A DNA stretch of 64,000 nucleotides, taken from the NCBI RefSeq assembly GCF_009831625.1, contig NZ_WUUS01000004.1, positions 263,743 to 327,742 on the forward strand, read 5' to 3'. The position numbers and the translations under genes were made by a program. Under the pieces are notes generated by a model. It was not told the origin of the DNA and did no database searches. It saw only the letters and a list, made by a program, of their open reading frames with translations. This document shows, in pieces, positions 8,570 to 17,195 of this stretch (position 1 is the stretch's first letter; every line of letters begins with the position of its first letter). Origin of the DNA: Halobaculum saliterrae (GTDB lineage: Archaea; Halobacteriota; Halobacteria; Halobacteriales; Haloferacaceae).

Positions 8570-8997
8570 TGGTCGCCGACCGGACGACGGACGGCGTCCG
8601 TCTCGCGCAGCTGCTCGCCTCCGAACTCGTCGGCGACGGCGGCGTCCTCGCTGACGTGCACGTGAGCGACGCGGACCCCGGAGTGGATCCGACGACGCAG
8701 GGAACGCTCGCGTATCGCGTCCGGGTCGGTGGCGGCGAGGGATCGGACGACAACGAGGGCCCCGAGGCCGACGACGCCGAACGACCCCTCGCGGAGGTGT
8801 ACGTCCACCCGGACCGCGCGCGGGTCGAGTTCGTCGTCGCCCCCGACGTCGCCGCCGAGGCCGCTGAAGACGCCGGACTGCGCGTCCGCCCGAAGGCCGT
8901 CGAGCCGCCGCGAACGGTCGCCTTCGTCGAGGACGGCGCGCAGGTGAAGCGGGTGCTGTCGGCGTTCCGTGCGGTCGTGAGCGGGAACTCGGCGTAA
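8569..8997 (+). CDS. Conserved haloarchaeal protein of unknown function
   Basis: 142 residues, soluble and acidic. The N-terminal half is predicted alpha/beta (DGVRLAQLLASELVGDG), there is a variable acidic insert (GSDDNEGPEADDAE), and the C-terminus (VRPKAVEPPRTVAFVEDGAQVKRVLSAFRAVVSG) resembles a strand-helix ending. It directly follows the DUF2240 gene with a one-base stop/start overlap, which implies a shared role. I do not recognise a named domain. A GTG at 8566 would add one residue; the ATG at 8569 is the natural coupled start. Confidence 0.75.
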   Translation: MVADRTTDGVRLAQLLASELVGDGGVLADVHVSDADPGVDPTTQGTLAYRVRVGGGEGSDDNEGPEADDAERPLAEVYVHPDRARVEFVVAPDVAAEAAEDAGLRVRPKAVEPPRTVAFVEDGAQVKRVLSAFRAVVSGNSA

Positions 8998-9032
8998 CCC
9001 GGTCGGACGGGCCCCCGAACCGCCCACGGTTC

Positions 9033-9698
9033 TCACAGGCTCCGAAGGATCCCCGGAAGCTCCGCGGCCAGCCGGTCGCGTGCGACCGTCGCGTCCGCCT
9101 CCGGCGCGGGGTCGTCGTCCTCGCCGAGGACGTGGACGGTCCGCAGTCCCGCGTCGGCGGCGCCCCGCATGTCCTCCTCGGGGTGGTCGCCGACGAACGC
9201 CGTCTCCGCCGGGTCGCTCCCGAGTCCGTCGAGCAGCGCCGCGAACGCGCGCCCGTCGGGCTTTCCGGCCGGGAGCTCGCCGGAGATGTGGACGGTGTCG
9301 AACGCGTCCCACCAGCCGAGGTAGTCCAGCTTCGCCGACTGCGCGCGCACCGGGCCGTTGGTGAGCAGGCCGACGCGGTACGTCCCGCGCAGGTCCGCGA
9401 CGAGGTCGCGAACGCCGGGCACCGGGACGAGCGCGGAGGTCACCGCCTCGCGGTAGGCGTCCGCGAGGTCGACGGGGTCCGCCTCGGCGTCGAGAGGGTC
9501 GAGCAGTTCCGCGAAGACGGGGATCCTGCTGTCCGCAGTCCGGTGGTTGGCGTGGGCGTCGAGGTACGCCGCCCGGTCGACGATGTCGATCAACTCCGGG
9601 GCGCCGCCGGCGTCGAGGGCGTCCGCGAGCAGCCGGGCCCGCGAGCGCTCGGGGACGGCGAGCGTGTCGTCGAGGTCGAATCCGACCGCGCGTATCAC
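9033..9698 (-). CDS. HAD-superfamily hydrolase
   Basis: 222-residue HAD phosphatase starting at a GTG (VIRAVGFDLDDTL). Motif I FDLDDTL, motif II LLTNGPV, the lysine in AGKPDGRAF and motif IV FVGDHPEEDMRGA are all present, with a helical cap between motifs I and II. The DxDDT version of motif I is common in the YjjG/phosphoglycolate phosphatase groups; the substrate is not inferable. An ATG 138 bp further upstream would add a positively charged tail that does not resemble haloarchaeal protein and overlaps the start region of the divergent nurA gene, so the GTG was chosen. Confidence 0.83.
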   Translation of the reverse strand: MIRAVGFDLDDTLAVPERSRARLLADALDAGGAPELIDIVDRAAYLDAHANHRTADSRIPVFAELLDPLDAEADPVDLADAYREAVTSALVPVPGVRDLVADLRGTYRVGLLTNGPVRAQSAKLDYLGWWDAFDTVHISGELPAGKPDGRAFAALLDGLGSDPAETAFVGDHPEEDMRGAADAGLRTVHVLGEDDDPAPEADATVARDRLAAELPGILRSL

Positions 9699-9868
9699 GA
9701 CCGGGAGGTGGGCACGGGGGGGTATGAAGACGGCGACGCCGACACGGCGGCAGACCCACGCGTGCACCCGCGACTGGCGGGCGTCCGCCGGCAGCGCCGC
9801 GGCCGATGACGCCGTCGGACGCGCCGCCGACCGCACCGCTTTTGCGCCGCCGGCGCCCGCGTTCGGGC

Positions 9869-11125
9869 GTGACGCTGGACCCCGTACACGTCGACACCAT
9901 CGCGTACCTCGCCTCGGCCATCGCGGACGGGGTCGACGACGCCGACCACGACGACCTCGCGGGCACGGCGTGGACTGAGTGGCTCGACCCGCTCCACGAC
10001 GACGGCCGGGTGGTGCTGGAGGCGTTGGGCGACCACGAACTCCGACGGACGCCCGTCGAGGACGCCGCGCTCGCGGACCGGCCGTTCGAGACGAGTCACG
10101 GCGTCGACTCCGGCACGCTGAACCCCACCTCGTTCAAGAACGGCCTCGTGGTCGACGTGGCGCAGGCGGCGATGGGCGCCGAGCCGACCGACCTCGACCT
10201 CCACCGCGCGCGCTCCATCGTCGTCACCGTCCACGCCAACGACGCGACGGTGTTCTTCCCCGACGTGCCCGACGGCTGGATGCCGTACGACGACGGCAAC
10301 TCCGAGCGGCGAGTGCTGAAGGTGCCCCGGAGCCGTCGGTTCGCAGACGAGATGGTTCACGAGCTGGCGCTGTCGCTGGCGGAGTCACACCACGCCCGCA
10401 AGCACCTCGAACGCGGCGAGGTGTCGGACCTGCTCGTGCTTGACGGCCCCCTGTACCCGAAACGCCTGTTGAACTGGGCAACCCGCGACAGCGAGCTCCG
10501 CGAGGTCGCCCACGGCGAGACGGTACGGGAGGCCGTCCGGACGTACGTCCGGCTCGTGGAGTCGTGCATCGAGCGCGGCGTGCCCGTGCTGGGGTTCGTG
10601 AAGAACCCGACCTCGGGGTACGTCACCCGGACGCTCGACCGCAAGGGCGTCGAGGCGCCGTGGCCCGACGACGCCGCGCTGTTCACCCGACTGCTGGAGC
10701 GCCGTCCCGACGGCGACCGCGCGGACGACGCGATCACGTTCACCTCGTGGCTGCGGTCGCGGGGCGGCTCCGACGCGCCGCTGGCGAGCGACGGGGACGC
10801 GCTCGGCGTCGAGCGCGCGGCGGCGCCCGAGCGGTACGAGGTGACGTACATGCACGTGTACGAGCCCCGCGAGGACGTGCTGTTCAAGGTGGAGGCGCCG
10901 GCCGCGTTCACGGGCGACCCGGAGACGCGCGAGCGGCTCACCCGACAGGTCGTCTCGGAGGTCGCCGCCGAGGCCGGGCCGCCGACGCCGGTCGCGAAGG
11001 CCGACGAGCTGGCCCGGATCGGCGTCGGCGAGACGGAGGCGCTACGGCGGAAGTTCGAGGAACGGTTCGGCGCGGAGCACCTGCGGACGTACGACGACGT
11101 CCGGTGGGGGGACGGCGAGCCGTGA
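9869..11125 (+). CDS. nurA: NurA-domain 5'-3' nuclease
   Basis: About 418 residues. It carries the NurA landmarks: an early strand with VDTIAYL, the ...GTLNPTSFKNGLVVDVAQAAMGAEP region carrying the first acidic metal ligands, the long central TVHANDATVFFPD and LVLDGPLYPKRLLNW segments, and VLGFVKNPTSGYVTR. NurA resects DNA ends in archaeal double-strand break repair together with the hexameric translocase HerA and Mre11-Rad50. A HerA-type gene lies 1.5 kb downstream on the same strand, separated by two opposite-strand genes. GTG 9869 was preferred over ATG 9806 because the extra 21 residues are arginine/proline-rich; that longer start remains possible. Confidence 0.85.
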   Translation: MTLDPVHVDTIAYLASAIADGVDDADHDDLAGTAWTEWLDPLHDDGRVVLEALGDHELRRTPVEDAALADRPFETSHGVDSGTLNPTSFKNGLVVDVAQAAMGAEPTDLDLHRARSIVVTVHANDATVFFPDVPDGWMPYDDGNSERRVLKVPRSRRFADEMVHELALSLAESHHARKHLERGEVSDLLVLDGPLYPKRLLNWATRDSELREVAHGETVREAVRTYVRLVESCIERGVPVLGFVKNPTSGYVTRTLDRKGVEAPWPDDAALFTRLLERRPDGDRADDAITFTSWLRSRGGSDAPLASDGDALGVERAAAPERYEVTYMHVYEPREDVLFKVEAPAAFTGDPETRERLTRQVVSEVAAEAGPPTPVAKADELARIGVGETEALRRKFEERFGAEHLRTYDDVRWGDGEP

Positions 11126-11142
11126 GCGAAGCGAACGGCTCG
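11116..11142 (+). terminator. Hairpin overlapping the nurA stop
   Basis: CGAGCCGT (11116-11123) and ACGGCTCG (11135-11142) form a perfect 8-bp stem with an 11-nt loop across the nurA stop codon. A second CGAGCCGTGA copy occurs near 11180. There is no T-run after the stem, so it could be a transcript 3'-end structure rather than a classical terminator. Confidence 0.35.
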
Positions 11143-11234
11143 GATCACGGCGGAGCGGTCCCCGAGCCGTCCAAAATCGGCGAGCCGTGAACGGAGCCGA
11201 CGCGGCGACCGAGTGGTAGAGCGAACGTCTCGGT

Positions 11235-11987
11235 TCAGTCCGCCAGCTCGGACACCTGCGGGGAGTCGGCCGCGTTCGTGTCGGCGAGCTGGCGGTAGGC
11301 GCTCACCAACACGGCGAGGCTGAAGAGGCTCGCGACGCCGCTGACGGCGGCGGAGACGATGTTCCCGACGGCGGGGGAGATGATGCCGAGCAGGCCGAAC
11401 GCACCCCCGACGACGCCTGCGACGACCACGACGAGCAGCCCGAGCAGGAACAGCCGGATCCGGTTGCCGGACGTCAGCGACCAGCTTCGCTTCAGCGCCT
11501 CGACCACGCCGGCGTCCTCGATGACGACCGCCAGCTGGGCGAACACGAGGCTGACGGCGAGGAACAGCCCGGGGAAGAACAGCATCGCGAACCCGACCGT
11601 GATCGCGACGGAGACGATCACCGAGAGGACGATCAACACGGCTGCCGTCCGACCGAGTCGGCGGGTGTGCCGTTCGTTGGGAACCGCATCGATGTCGGCG
11701 TACACCGCGCGCATGGCGACGATAGTGACGAGGAAGGTCCCGATCAGGGCGACCGCGGTGATCAGCGCGGACGCCGCCACCGGAACGGGGAGCGCGAGCG
11801 GGTAGGCGTTCGCGGCGGCCTCGGCCGGGAGGTTGTCCGCCAGCAGGTCCGCGAACAGGGAGTTGAGCCCGACCTGCGCGATCACCTGCAACGCCGCGAG
11901 CACGGCCGCGAGCTTCAGTCCGCCGCGAGTGGTCAGCTGGTCGACACCGTTCGAGAGGGCCGTGCCGATACGTAATTTCGGGGACAC
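11235..11987 (-). CDS. Multi-pass haloarchaeal membrane protein
   Basis: 250 residues with about five or six transmembrane helices: LKLAAVLAALQVIAQVGL, PVAASALITAVALIGTFLVTIV, AAVLIVLSVIVSVAITVGFAMLF, LFLAVSLVFAQLAVVI, FLLGLLVVVVAGVVGGAFGLL and AVSGVASLFSLAVLVSAYRQL. The VVIEDAGVVEALKRSWSLTSGNRIR loop is a signature of a large family of haloarchaeal integral membrane proteins of unknown role, similar to bacterial YciC/glycerophosphoryl diester phosphodiesterase-associated membrane domains. It stands alone between nurA and herA on the opposite strand, so I infer no repair function. Confidence 0.8.
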   Translation of the reverse strand: MSPKLRIGTALSNGVDQLTTRGGLKLAAVLAALQVIAQVGLNSLFADLLADNLPAEAAANAYPLALPVPVAASALITAVALIGTFLVTIVAMRAVYADIDAVPNERHTRRLGRTAAVLIVLSVIVSVAITVGFAMLFFPGLFLAVSLVFAQLAVVIEDAGVVEALKRSWSLTSGNRIRLFLLGLLVVVVAGVVGGAFGLLGIISPAVGNIVSAAVSGVASLFSLAVLVSAYRQLADTNAADSPQVSELAD

Positions 11988-12104
11988 GAGCCGATTTTGA
12001 ACACACGTTCAGCAAAAAACTACTGATACGCCGTCGGGCCGTCCCGGTGTTATCGCGGTAGGGGAGTACACGGACGGCGACGGCGGCGGTCGCGGGTGGA
12101 ACGG

Positions 12105-12440
12105 CTACGTGGGGTTCCGCTTCTCGATCTCGACCTCCACGTCGCGCTCGGGGACGCCGACGCGGGCGAACTGCGTGCGGACGTGCTCCTCGGCGGCGGC
12201 GACCGCCTGCTCGCGCGTGTCGAAGCCGCGGGGCGTCGGCGACTCGAAGGCGACGCGGATTGGTTCGCCGTCGACGACCAGCTCCGAGCCGCCGGACTCG
12301 ACCTCGTAGAACGCGTCGCACACCCACACGTACGGCGCGTCCTCGTCGGGCGCCCCCTTGAACGACGGCGCCTCCTCGCCGCGTTCGTAGATCGTGCCGG
12401 TGAGGGCCGTTCCGCCGCCGCTCCCGCGGACCAGTAACAT
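12105..12440 (-). CDS. Conserved haloarchaeal protein of unknown function
   Basis: 111 residues, acidic and soluble. Segments such as LLVRGSGGGTALTGTIYERG, DEDAPYVWVCDAFYEVESGGSEL and the helical TREQAVAAAEEHVRTQFARVGV look like a small alpha/beta domain followed by a strand (VEVEIEKR). No catalytic motif is evident. It lies just before and divergent from herA, with 170 bp between the starts. ATG 12440 was chosen because the 13-residue upstream extension is basic (RPLFRRGRQ) and unlike the rest. Confidence 0.7.
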   Translation of the reverse strand: MLLVRGSGGGTALTGTIYERGEEAPSFKGAPDEDAPYVWVCDAFYEVESGGSELVVDGEPIRVAFESPTPRGFDTREQAVAAAEEHVRTQFARVGVPERDVEVEIEKRNPT

Positions 12441-12610
12441 GTCCGCAGGTTGTCGCCCACGTCGGAAAAGCGGTCGCATCGGCGGACTCGATCCGCCACG
12501 TCTGACGGGGGGCGTCTGTCTCGAACGGGGCGGGCGTCCGTCTCGAACGCGGCCGCCGTTCGCGTCCGGCGACGGATACGGTTTTCACCCCGCGCGCCAC
12601 AGACCCGGGC

Positions 12611-14542
12611 ATGACCGACGCCGGAGAGCCGAACCTCGGCGACTTCGAGGACCCCGGACGATTCGACGAGTCGAACGGCGGGGACGGGGCAGTCGACGGG
12701 GTCGACGAAGCCGACTCGATCGCCGGCGACGACGCGGAGGTGACCACGGACGGCGCCGACTCGACCGCCGGCAGCGACGGCGAGGCGGGCGCCGAACCCG
12801 GCTCGGACGCGACTGGCGACCCGGAGTCCGGGTTCGCCCAGTACGCCATGGACGCCGCCGAGGCGGCCACCGCCGACGGGATCGGGACGGTCTCGGTCGC
12901 GCAGGGGCTGCGCGTGGCCGAGGACGACGACGAAACGAGCCTGAAGGCGTTCGTCACCGCCGGCAACCGCGAGGACGTCAGGATCGGGACGTACCTGCTC
13001 GTCCCGTACCCCGACGGGGAACAGCTGTTCTGTCGGATCACGGCGCTCGAATACGACCAGGAGTTCCGCACCGACGACGCGACGGAGCTGACGGCGCGCC
13101 GGCGGATGCGAACCGGTCGCGGCGACTTCACCGAGGCCGACTACAAGTACATCGCGGAGCTGTCGCCGGTGGCCGTGCTGTTCTCCGAGGGCGACGATCT
13201 CAAGCGCCGGATGGTCGATCGCGTTCCCAAGCCGGGCGCGCTCGTCCGACAGGCCGGCGACGCTGAGCAGATCAAGACCGGGCTCGCGATCCCGGAGGAG
13301 GGCGTCTTCCTGGGCCACCTCTCGGTCGGCGGCGAGACGGTCCGGACCGCCGCCGAGCCCCCGACGGTCGACTACCGGCTGAAGGACGACTACGCGGACG
13401 GCGACCCGCTGGTGTTCCGGCACACGCTCGTCGCCGGCGGCACGGGGTCGGGGAAGACCCACGGCGCGAAGAACGTCCTCCGGCAGTACCTCGGGCGCTC
13501 CTACGAGACCGACGACGGCCGCGACGCGCGCGCGGCGGTCGTGATGTTCGACCCGCAGGACGAGTACGCCCAGATGCACGACGACAACCCCGCGCTCGAC
13601 GACGAGTGGGCGCGGCGGCTGGAGCGCGAGAACGTCGCGTACGGCGGCCACGACGACACCGTCGCGCTCGTGCCGAAGGAGGCGGGCGTCACCTACCCCG
13701 GCCGGGGGCACCGTGCCGAGCAGGTCGAGTTCACGATCCCGTTCTCCGTGGTCGACGAGTACGACATGCCGTGGCTCGTCGCCGGCGCCTCGCTCAACGA
13801 GAACCAGTACCCGGCGCTGCTCACGCTGATCAACCGCTTCTTCCGGAACCACGACGACGGCACCTACCAGCAGTTCCTGAACTTCCTCGACGACCCGGCG
13901 CTGAAGGAGGAACTCGACGAGACCGGCCGGGTCCACGAGGCGACGTTCGACGCGGTGAAGCGACGCGTGCGCGGCGTTCCCTCGGGCGTGTTCGATCAGG
14001 ACGCCAAGCCGATCACGGAGCTGGACACGACGCTCGTTCGCCCCGGCGGGCTGACCGTCGTGCCCACGTATCACCTCTCGTCGGCGCGCGCCAAGGAGAC
14101 GTTCGTCCTCGCGGTTTCGGCGATGCTCGTCGACGACAAGCTCTCGAACTCGCCGCGAAGCGACCGTATCGACGAGACGCCGCTCGTGCTCGGCATGGAC
14201 GAGGCGCACAACTTCCTCTCGGACGCCGACAACGTCCAGGCGCGACAGGTGGTTTCGAAGTTCACCGAGGCGGCCAAGCAGGGGCGCAAGGAGCGGCTCG
14301 GGCTGTTCCTCATCACGCAGGACCCGCAGGACATCGCCGACCCCGTGTTCAAGCAGGTGAACACCCGGCTCGTGCTCAACCTCGGCGACGAGGAGGCGAT
14401 CCAGTCGGTCAACATTCCGCCGTCGCTCGCGAGGAAGGTGCCGTACATGGAGAAGGGCCAGCAGGTCGTCTACTCCCCGGACAACTCGGAGCCGGTAGAG
14501 GTGACCGGGCTCCCGGTGTGTGTGACCCGACACGGGGAGTGA
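12611..14542 (+). CDS. herA: HerA-like DNA translocase ATPase
   Basis: 643 residues. A disordered acidic N-terminal extension (about residues 1-80) is followed by a HAS-barrel-like beta domain (residues 90-200) and a FtsK/HerA-type RecA core with Walker A AGGTGSGKTHGAKN (about 275-288), Walker B LVLGMDEAHNF (about 525-535), an arginine-finger region around RQVVSKFTEAAKQGRKERLGLFLITQ, and the DUF87 C-terminal part. HerA forms a hexameric ring that translocates DNA ends and activates NurA, which is encoded 1.5 kb upstream. A GGTTTTCACC element about 28 nt before the ATG suggests its own promoter. Confidence 0.9.
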   Translation: MTDAGEPNLGDFEDPGRFDESNGGDGAVDGVDEADSIAGDDAEVTTDGADSTAGSDGEAGAEPGSDATGDPESGFAQYAMDAAEAATADGIGTVSVAQGLRVAEDDDETSLKAFVTAGNREDVRIGTYLLVPYPDGEQLFCRITALEYDQEFRTDDATELTARRRMRTGRGDFTEADYKYIAELSPVAVLFSEGDDLKRRMVDRVPKPGALVRQAGDAEQIKTGLAIPEEGVFLGHLSVGGETVRTAAEPPTVDYRLKDDYADGDPLVFRHTLVAGGTGSGKTHGAKNVLRQYLGRSYETDDGRDARAAVVMFDPQDEYAQMHDDNPALDDEWARRLERENVAYGGHDDTVALVPKEAGVTYPGRGHRAEQVEFTIPFSVVDEYDMPWLVAGASLNENQYPALLTLINRFFRNHDDGTYQQFLNFLDDPALKEELDETGRVHEATFDAVKRRVRGVPSGVFDQDAKPITELDTTLVRPGGLTVVPTYHLSSARAKETFVLAVSAMLVDDKLSNSPRSDRIDETPLVLGMDEAHNFLSDADNVQARQVVSKFTEAAKQGRKERLGLFLITQDPQDIADPVFKQVNTRLVLNLGDEEAIQSVNIPPSLARKVPYMEKGQQVVYSPDNSEPVEVTGLPVCVTRHGE

Positions 14543-14601
14543 CCGCCGACGGGGGACGCTCGTAACCGACCTTTTTCTCGGCGTAGGGGTATCGTTCGGT
14601 C

Positions 14602-15027
14602 ATGACAGACCGTATCCTGATCGGCGTGGACGAGTCCGAACAGGCGCTCGACGCGCTGTCGTTCGCCGCCGACGAGTGGCCCGAGTCGGATCTGGTGTTG
14701 GTGTCCGTGATCGACCCCTCAAAGGGCGGATACACGCCGGGCACGGGGATCCCCAGCGGCGCCGAGCAGTGGTACGAGCGACGTAAGTCGGAGACCGAGG
14801 AGCTGCTCGCGTCGGCCGCCGACTCGCTCGACACCGCCGGCTCCGTCGAGACGACGACGAGGGTCGGAACGCCCGCGGCCGCCATCGTGGAGTACGCGGC
14901 CGACCACGACGTCGATCACATCGTCGTCGGGAGCCACGGGCGGGGCGGGATCTCGCGGATCGTGCTCGGCAGCGTCGCGGAGGCGGTCGTCCGCAACGCA
15001 CCGGTCCCGGTGACGGTCGTCAGGTAG
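14602..15027 (+). CDS. Universal stress protein (UspA) family
   Basis: 141-residue single USP domain: beta-1 ILIGVDESEQA, the alpha/beta sandwich, and the ATP-binding signature GSHGRGGISRIVLGSVAEAVVRNAPVPVTVV, which matches G-2x-G-9x-G-S/T and indicates an ATP-binding subtype. USP proteins bind nucleotides and help survival under stress, and haloarchaea have many. It follows herA by about 60 bp with a T-rich stretch (14572-14576) between them, so it is probably transcribed separately. One of several USP loci in this window. Confidence 0.92.
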   Translation: MTDRILIGVDESEQALDALSFAADEWPESDLVLVSVIDPSKGGYTPGTGIPSGAEQWYERRKSETEELLASAADSLDTAGSVETTTRVGTPAAAIVEYAADHDVDHIVVGSHGRGGISRIVLGSVAEAVVRNAPVPVTVVR

Positions 15028-15112
15028 GACCGGACGGCTCCGTTCGGCCCGGAGTTTCAGCTTCGATAGTCGCGGGCGAGGGTTTAGGTCGCCTCCCGGA
15101 CCGGGTGCGGGT

Positions 15113-15655
15113 ATGGGAGCGCGGAGCGCGGTCGTTCGGGGAGCAGTCGTACTGGTTATCACGGCGCTGCTGGTGGGGCCGGCCGTCGGGGGAGCGGCCG
15201 GCGCGCAGGCGTCGTCGTGTCAGCCGAACGGGGACCAACAGGTGTGTCTCACCGCGGCGTCGCTCGATCGGGGGACGCTGACCGCCGGCGAGTCGACGGA
15301 GCTGTCGTTGACCGTCGAGAACACCGGCGAGGAGCGTGCGACCGCGATCGTCGCCCTCAACGTCGTGAGTCCCGACAACGAGACGAACACCTACGAACTC
15401 CGGAACCGATCGCTGGCGCCCGGGGAGACGCTCTCGGTCACGCAGTCGATCGACGCGAGCACGCCCGGGACACACGGGATACAGGCGGTCGTGTACGCCG
15501 ACGGCTACGCGCACCGCTACGACGCCTCAGAACCCATGAGCGTCACCGTCGAGCGACAGGGCCTCGGCGGGAGCATCGACACGCCGGAGTACGCGCTCGC
15601 GGCGCTCGTCGGATCGCTGGCGGTCATCGGCGCGGTGATCTACCGCCGCCGATAA
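15113..15655 (+). CDS. Exported CARDB-like protein with C-terminal membrane anchor
   Basis: 180 residues. A Sec signal peptide (VVRGAVVLVITALLVGPAVGG, ending around AGAQA) is followed by a mature part with two cysteines (SSCQPNGDQQVC), an immunoglobulin-like CARDB fold (ESTELSLTVENTGEERATAIVALNVV...), and a C-terminal helix ALAALVGSLAVIGAVIYRRR that would anchor it. The C-terminus lacks the PGF motif needed for archaeosortase. Such proteins sit on the outer face of the haloarchaeal membrane; the specific role is unknown. A GTTTAGG element about 27 nt before the ATG supports the start and a monocistronic leaderless transcript. Confidence 0.8.
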   Translation: MGARSAVVRGAVVLVITALLVGPAVGGAAGAQASSCQPNGDQQVCLTAASLDRGTLTAGESTELSLTVENTGEERATAIVALNVVSPDNETNTYELRNRSLAPGETLSVTQSIDASTPGTHGIQAVVYADGYAHRYDASEPMSVTVERQGLGGSIDTPEYALAALVGSLAVIGAVIYRRR

Positions 15656-15705
15656 CCGGAACGGAGGACGCGGCCGGCCGGGGATCCGGTCGGCCGGCGG
15701 CCTCC

Positions 15706-16119
15706 TCAGTCGTCGTCGATGACCTCGCCGACGGCGAAGTTCGACTTCACTTCGGTGATCTCGATCTTCACCCGTTCGCCGACCTCGGTGTCGGGAACGA
15801 TGATCACGTACCCGCGCTCGACGCGAGCGATACCGTCGCCCTGCTTTCCGAGGTCCTCGATCTCGACGTAGCGGATCTCGCCGCGCTCGACCGGCGGTTG
15901 GGGACCGTCGACGGTCGCGGTCGACTCCGTCGTGTCGGCGTCGGAGCCGGCGTCGCCGGCGGCGCCCCTGTCGCGCTCGATGAGCGCCACGCGGTACACG
16001 CCGCCGGGGGACACCGACCCGGCGTCGACCTCGCGTTTCGGGATCTCGATCGTGTATCGGTCGCCGTCATCGCGGACGTCCGCGCTGAACAGACAGATGA
16101 GTTCGTCGGAGATTTCCAC
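15706..16119 (-). CDS. TRAM-domain protein
   Basis: 137 residues starting at a GTG (VEISDELICLFSADV). The C-terminal 60 residues form a TRAM domain (EIRYVEIEDLGKQGDGIARVERGYVIIVPDTEVGERVKIEI), an RNA-binding OB-like module. The N-terminal part is a second beta-rich element (YTIEIPKREVDAGSVSPGGVYRVAL) joined by an acidic linker. Single TRAM proteins act as RNA chaperone-like factors in some archaea. The start is supported by a GGAGG Shine-Dalgarno sequence 9 nt upstream; any longer reading lacks that support. Confidence 0.85.
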   Translation of the reverse strand: MEISDELICLFSADVRDDGDRYTIEIPKREVDAGSVSPGGVYRVALIERDRGAAGDAGSDADTTESTATVDGPQPPVERGEIRYVEIEDLGKQGDGIARVERGYVIIVPDTEVGERVKIEITEVKSNFAVGEVIDDD

Positions 16120-16128
16120 GGAGATAAC

Positions 16129-16133
16129 CCTCC
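16129..16133 (-). promoter_or_regulatory. Shine-Dalgarno GGAGG for the TRAM gene
   Basis: On the minus strand GGAGG lies 9 nt before the GTG start at 16119. A clear SD is uncommon among the leaderless genes around it. A GTATATGG TATA-like element at about 16157-16164 is consistent with a short leader carrying this site. Confidence 0.55.
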
Positions 16134-16208
16134 ACCGGCACGTTCGACCGATGTGCCATATACCTACCGCCCAACGGGAGCGACGCGGTTCGTCCCGCGC
16201 CCACCTCC

Positions 16209-17054
16209 CTACCGGTCGCCCTCCTCGTCGACCCGGCTCCCGTCCGGGCGCTTGGCCCCCTCCGAGTCGTGGACGACGACCTCCCCCTGTCCCGGGGAGG
16301 TCGGCTCGTACGCGTCGCGGACGCCGATCGCCTCCTCCAGTTCGCGAACCGCGCGCTCCTTCAGCGCGCTCGCCAGCGACTCGGCGTCGGCACGGTCGAT
16401 GTCGCGTCCGAGCCCCTCGCACTCGTGGGCGCGGACGACTCCCCCGGCATCGTCGGTCCCGTCGTGCTCCCGTTTCCCTCCAAGCGCGACGGTGTCGACC
16501 ACCTCCCCCATCGGCTGGCTCGTCCCGCCGAGGCCGACGGAGAACGGGTACGTCTCGCAGATGAGCGGCCGGTCGGCGTGGACACGGCAGGCGCCCGCTC
16601 CGACGGCTTCGTCGTCTCCGGGGGACGCCTCCGACGCCTCGCGCTCCTCGTAGAACACGCAGTCGCCACAGGAGTCGGTCTGCAGCGCCCACTCGAACGT
16701 CTCGCCCTCCGGGCCGTCGTCGCCCTCGGTCAGTCCGTACGGCATCGGACGGGCCACGTCGCGCCAGTCGCGGGCGTCGCCGTCGTCACCGTCGATGTCG
16801 CCGTCGTCACGCGCCTCGCCGTCGGTGTCGTCGCCATCGCTGCCGGCCCCATCGTCGGACGCACCGGCGACGGCCGCCTCCTGGAGCCGCCGCACCTCGT
16901 CAGGGAACACGGTCGCGGTGTGGGGGTCGTCCGCCTCGCTCTTGCAGCACGCGCCACAGCGCGTGCACTCGAAGCCGATCGCCTCGACGGCGTCCGCCAA
17001 CTCCGCCACGTCGAGGTCCCGCGCGCGCTCCAGTTCCGTCTCCAGCGACTGCAC
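16209..17054 (-). CDS. YkgJ-family cysteine cluster protein
   Basis: About 281 residues. The N-terminal CTRCGACC cluster and C-terminal cysteines (DSCGDCVFY, GACRVHADRPLICETYPF) define the YkgJ/Fe-S zinc-ion-binding family, proposed to chelate iron or zinc; no enzymatic activity is established. A long Asp/Gly-rich linker (about residues 65-95) is inserted between the two cysteine regions, probably as a haloadapted disordered loop. GTG 17054 (VQSLETELERARDL...) was chosen because this N-terminus resembles family members and a GTTTTG element lies about 30 nt upstream; a TTG at 17081 would add nine residues. Confidence 0.82.
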   Translation of the reverse strand: MQSLETELERARDLDVAELADAVEAIGFECTRCGACCKSEADDPHTATVFPDEVRRLQEAAVAGASDDGAGSDGDDTDGEARDDGDIDGDDGDARDWRDVARPMPYGLTEGDDGPEGETFEWALQTDSCGDCVFYEEREASEASPGDDEAVGAGACRVHADRPLICETYPFSVGLGGTSQPMGEVVDTVALGGKREHDGTDDAGGVVRAHECEGLGRDIDRADAESLASALKERAVRELEEAIGVRDAYEPTSPGQGEVVVHDSEGAKRPDGSRVDEEGDR

Positions 17055-17165
17055 GTCCAATCGTGCGGCCCTCGCGGACAAAACGTCGTCGGGGCGCCGG
17101 CGGGACCCGTCCGCGCGACACCGCTCTGTAGCGCTCGGTAGGGCTCGAAACTCGTCTTAGCGAGG

Positions 17166-17173
17166 TTTAAGTA
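17166..17173 (+). promoter_or_regulatory. TATA box of the 70-residue gene
   Basis: TTTAAGTA centred about 26-27 nt before the ATG at 17196, preceded by a purine-rich GCGAGG that could serve as BRE. The spacing predicts a leaderless mRNA. Confidence 0.6.
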
Positions 17174-17195
17174 TGTTCGCCGGGTTGACACGAGT

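Noticed and set aside
9699-9836. N-terminal extension of the HAD hydrolase at 9033
   Set aside because: Composition is Ala/Arg-rich and it overlaps the divergent nurA start region; the GTG at 9698 gives the standard HAD N-terminus.
12050-14533. Very long minus-strand reading frame across the herA gene
   Set aside because: It is the antisense shadow of HerA in GC-rich DNA; the composition is Arg/Val/Gly-rich with no recognisable domain, while the plus strand carries a full ATPase.
14572-14576. TTTTT between herA and the UspA gene as terminator
   Set aside because: It lies about 28 nt before the UspA ATG, so it may equally be part of that promoter; not separable from sequence.
16120-16692. 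N-terminal extension of the TRAM protein
   Set aside because: The frame continues upstream in the antisense of the YkgJ gene; a GGAGG ribosome site marks the GTG at 16119 as the start.
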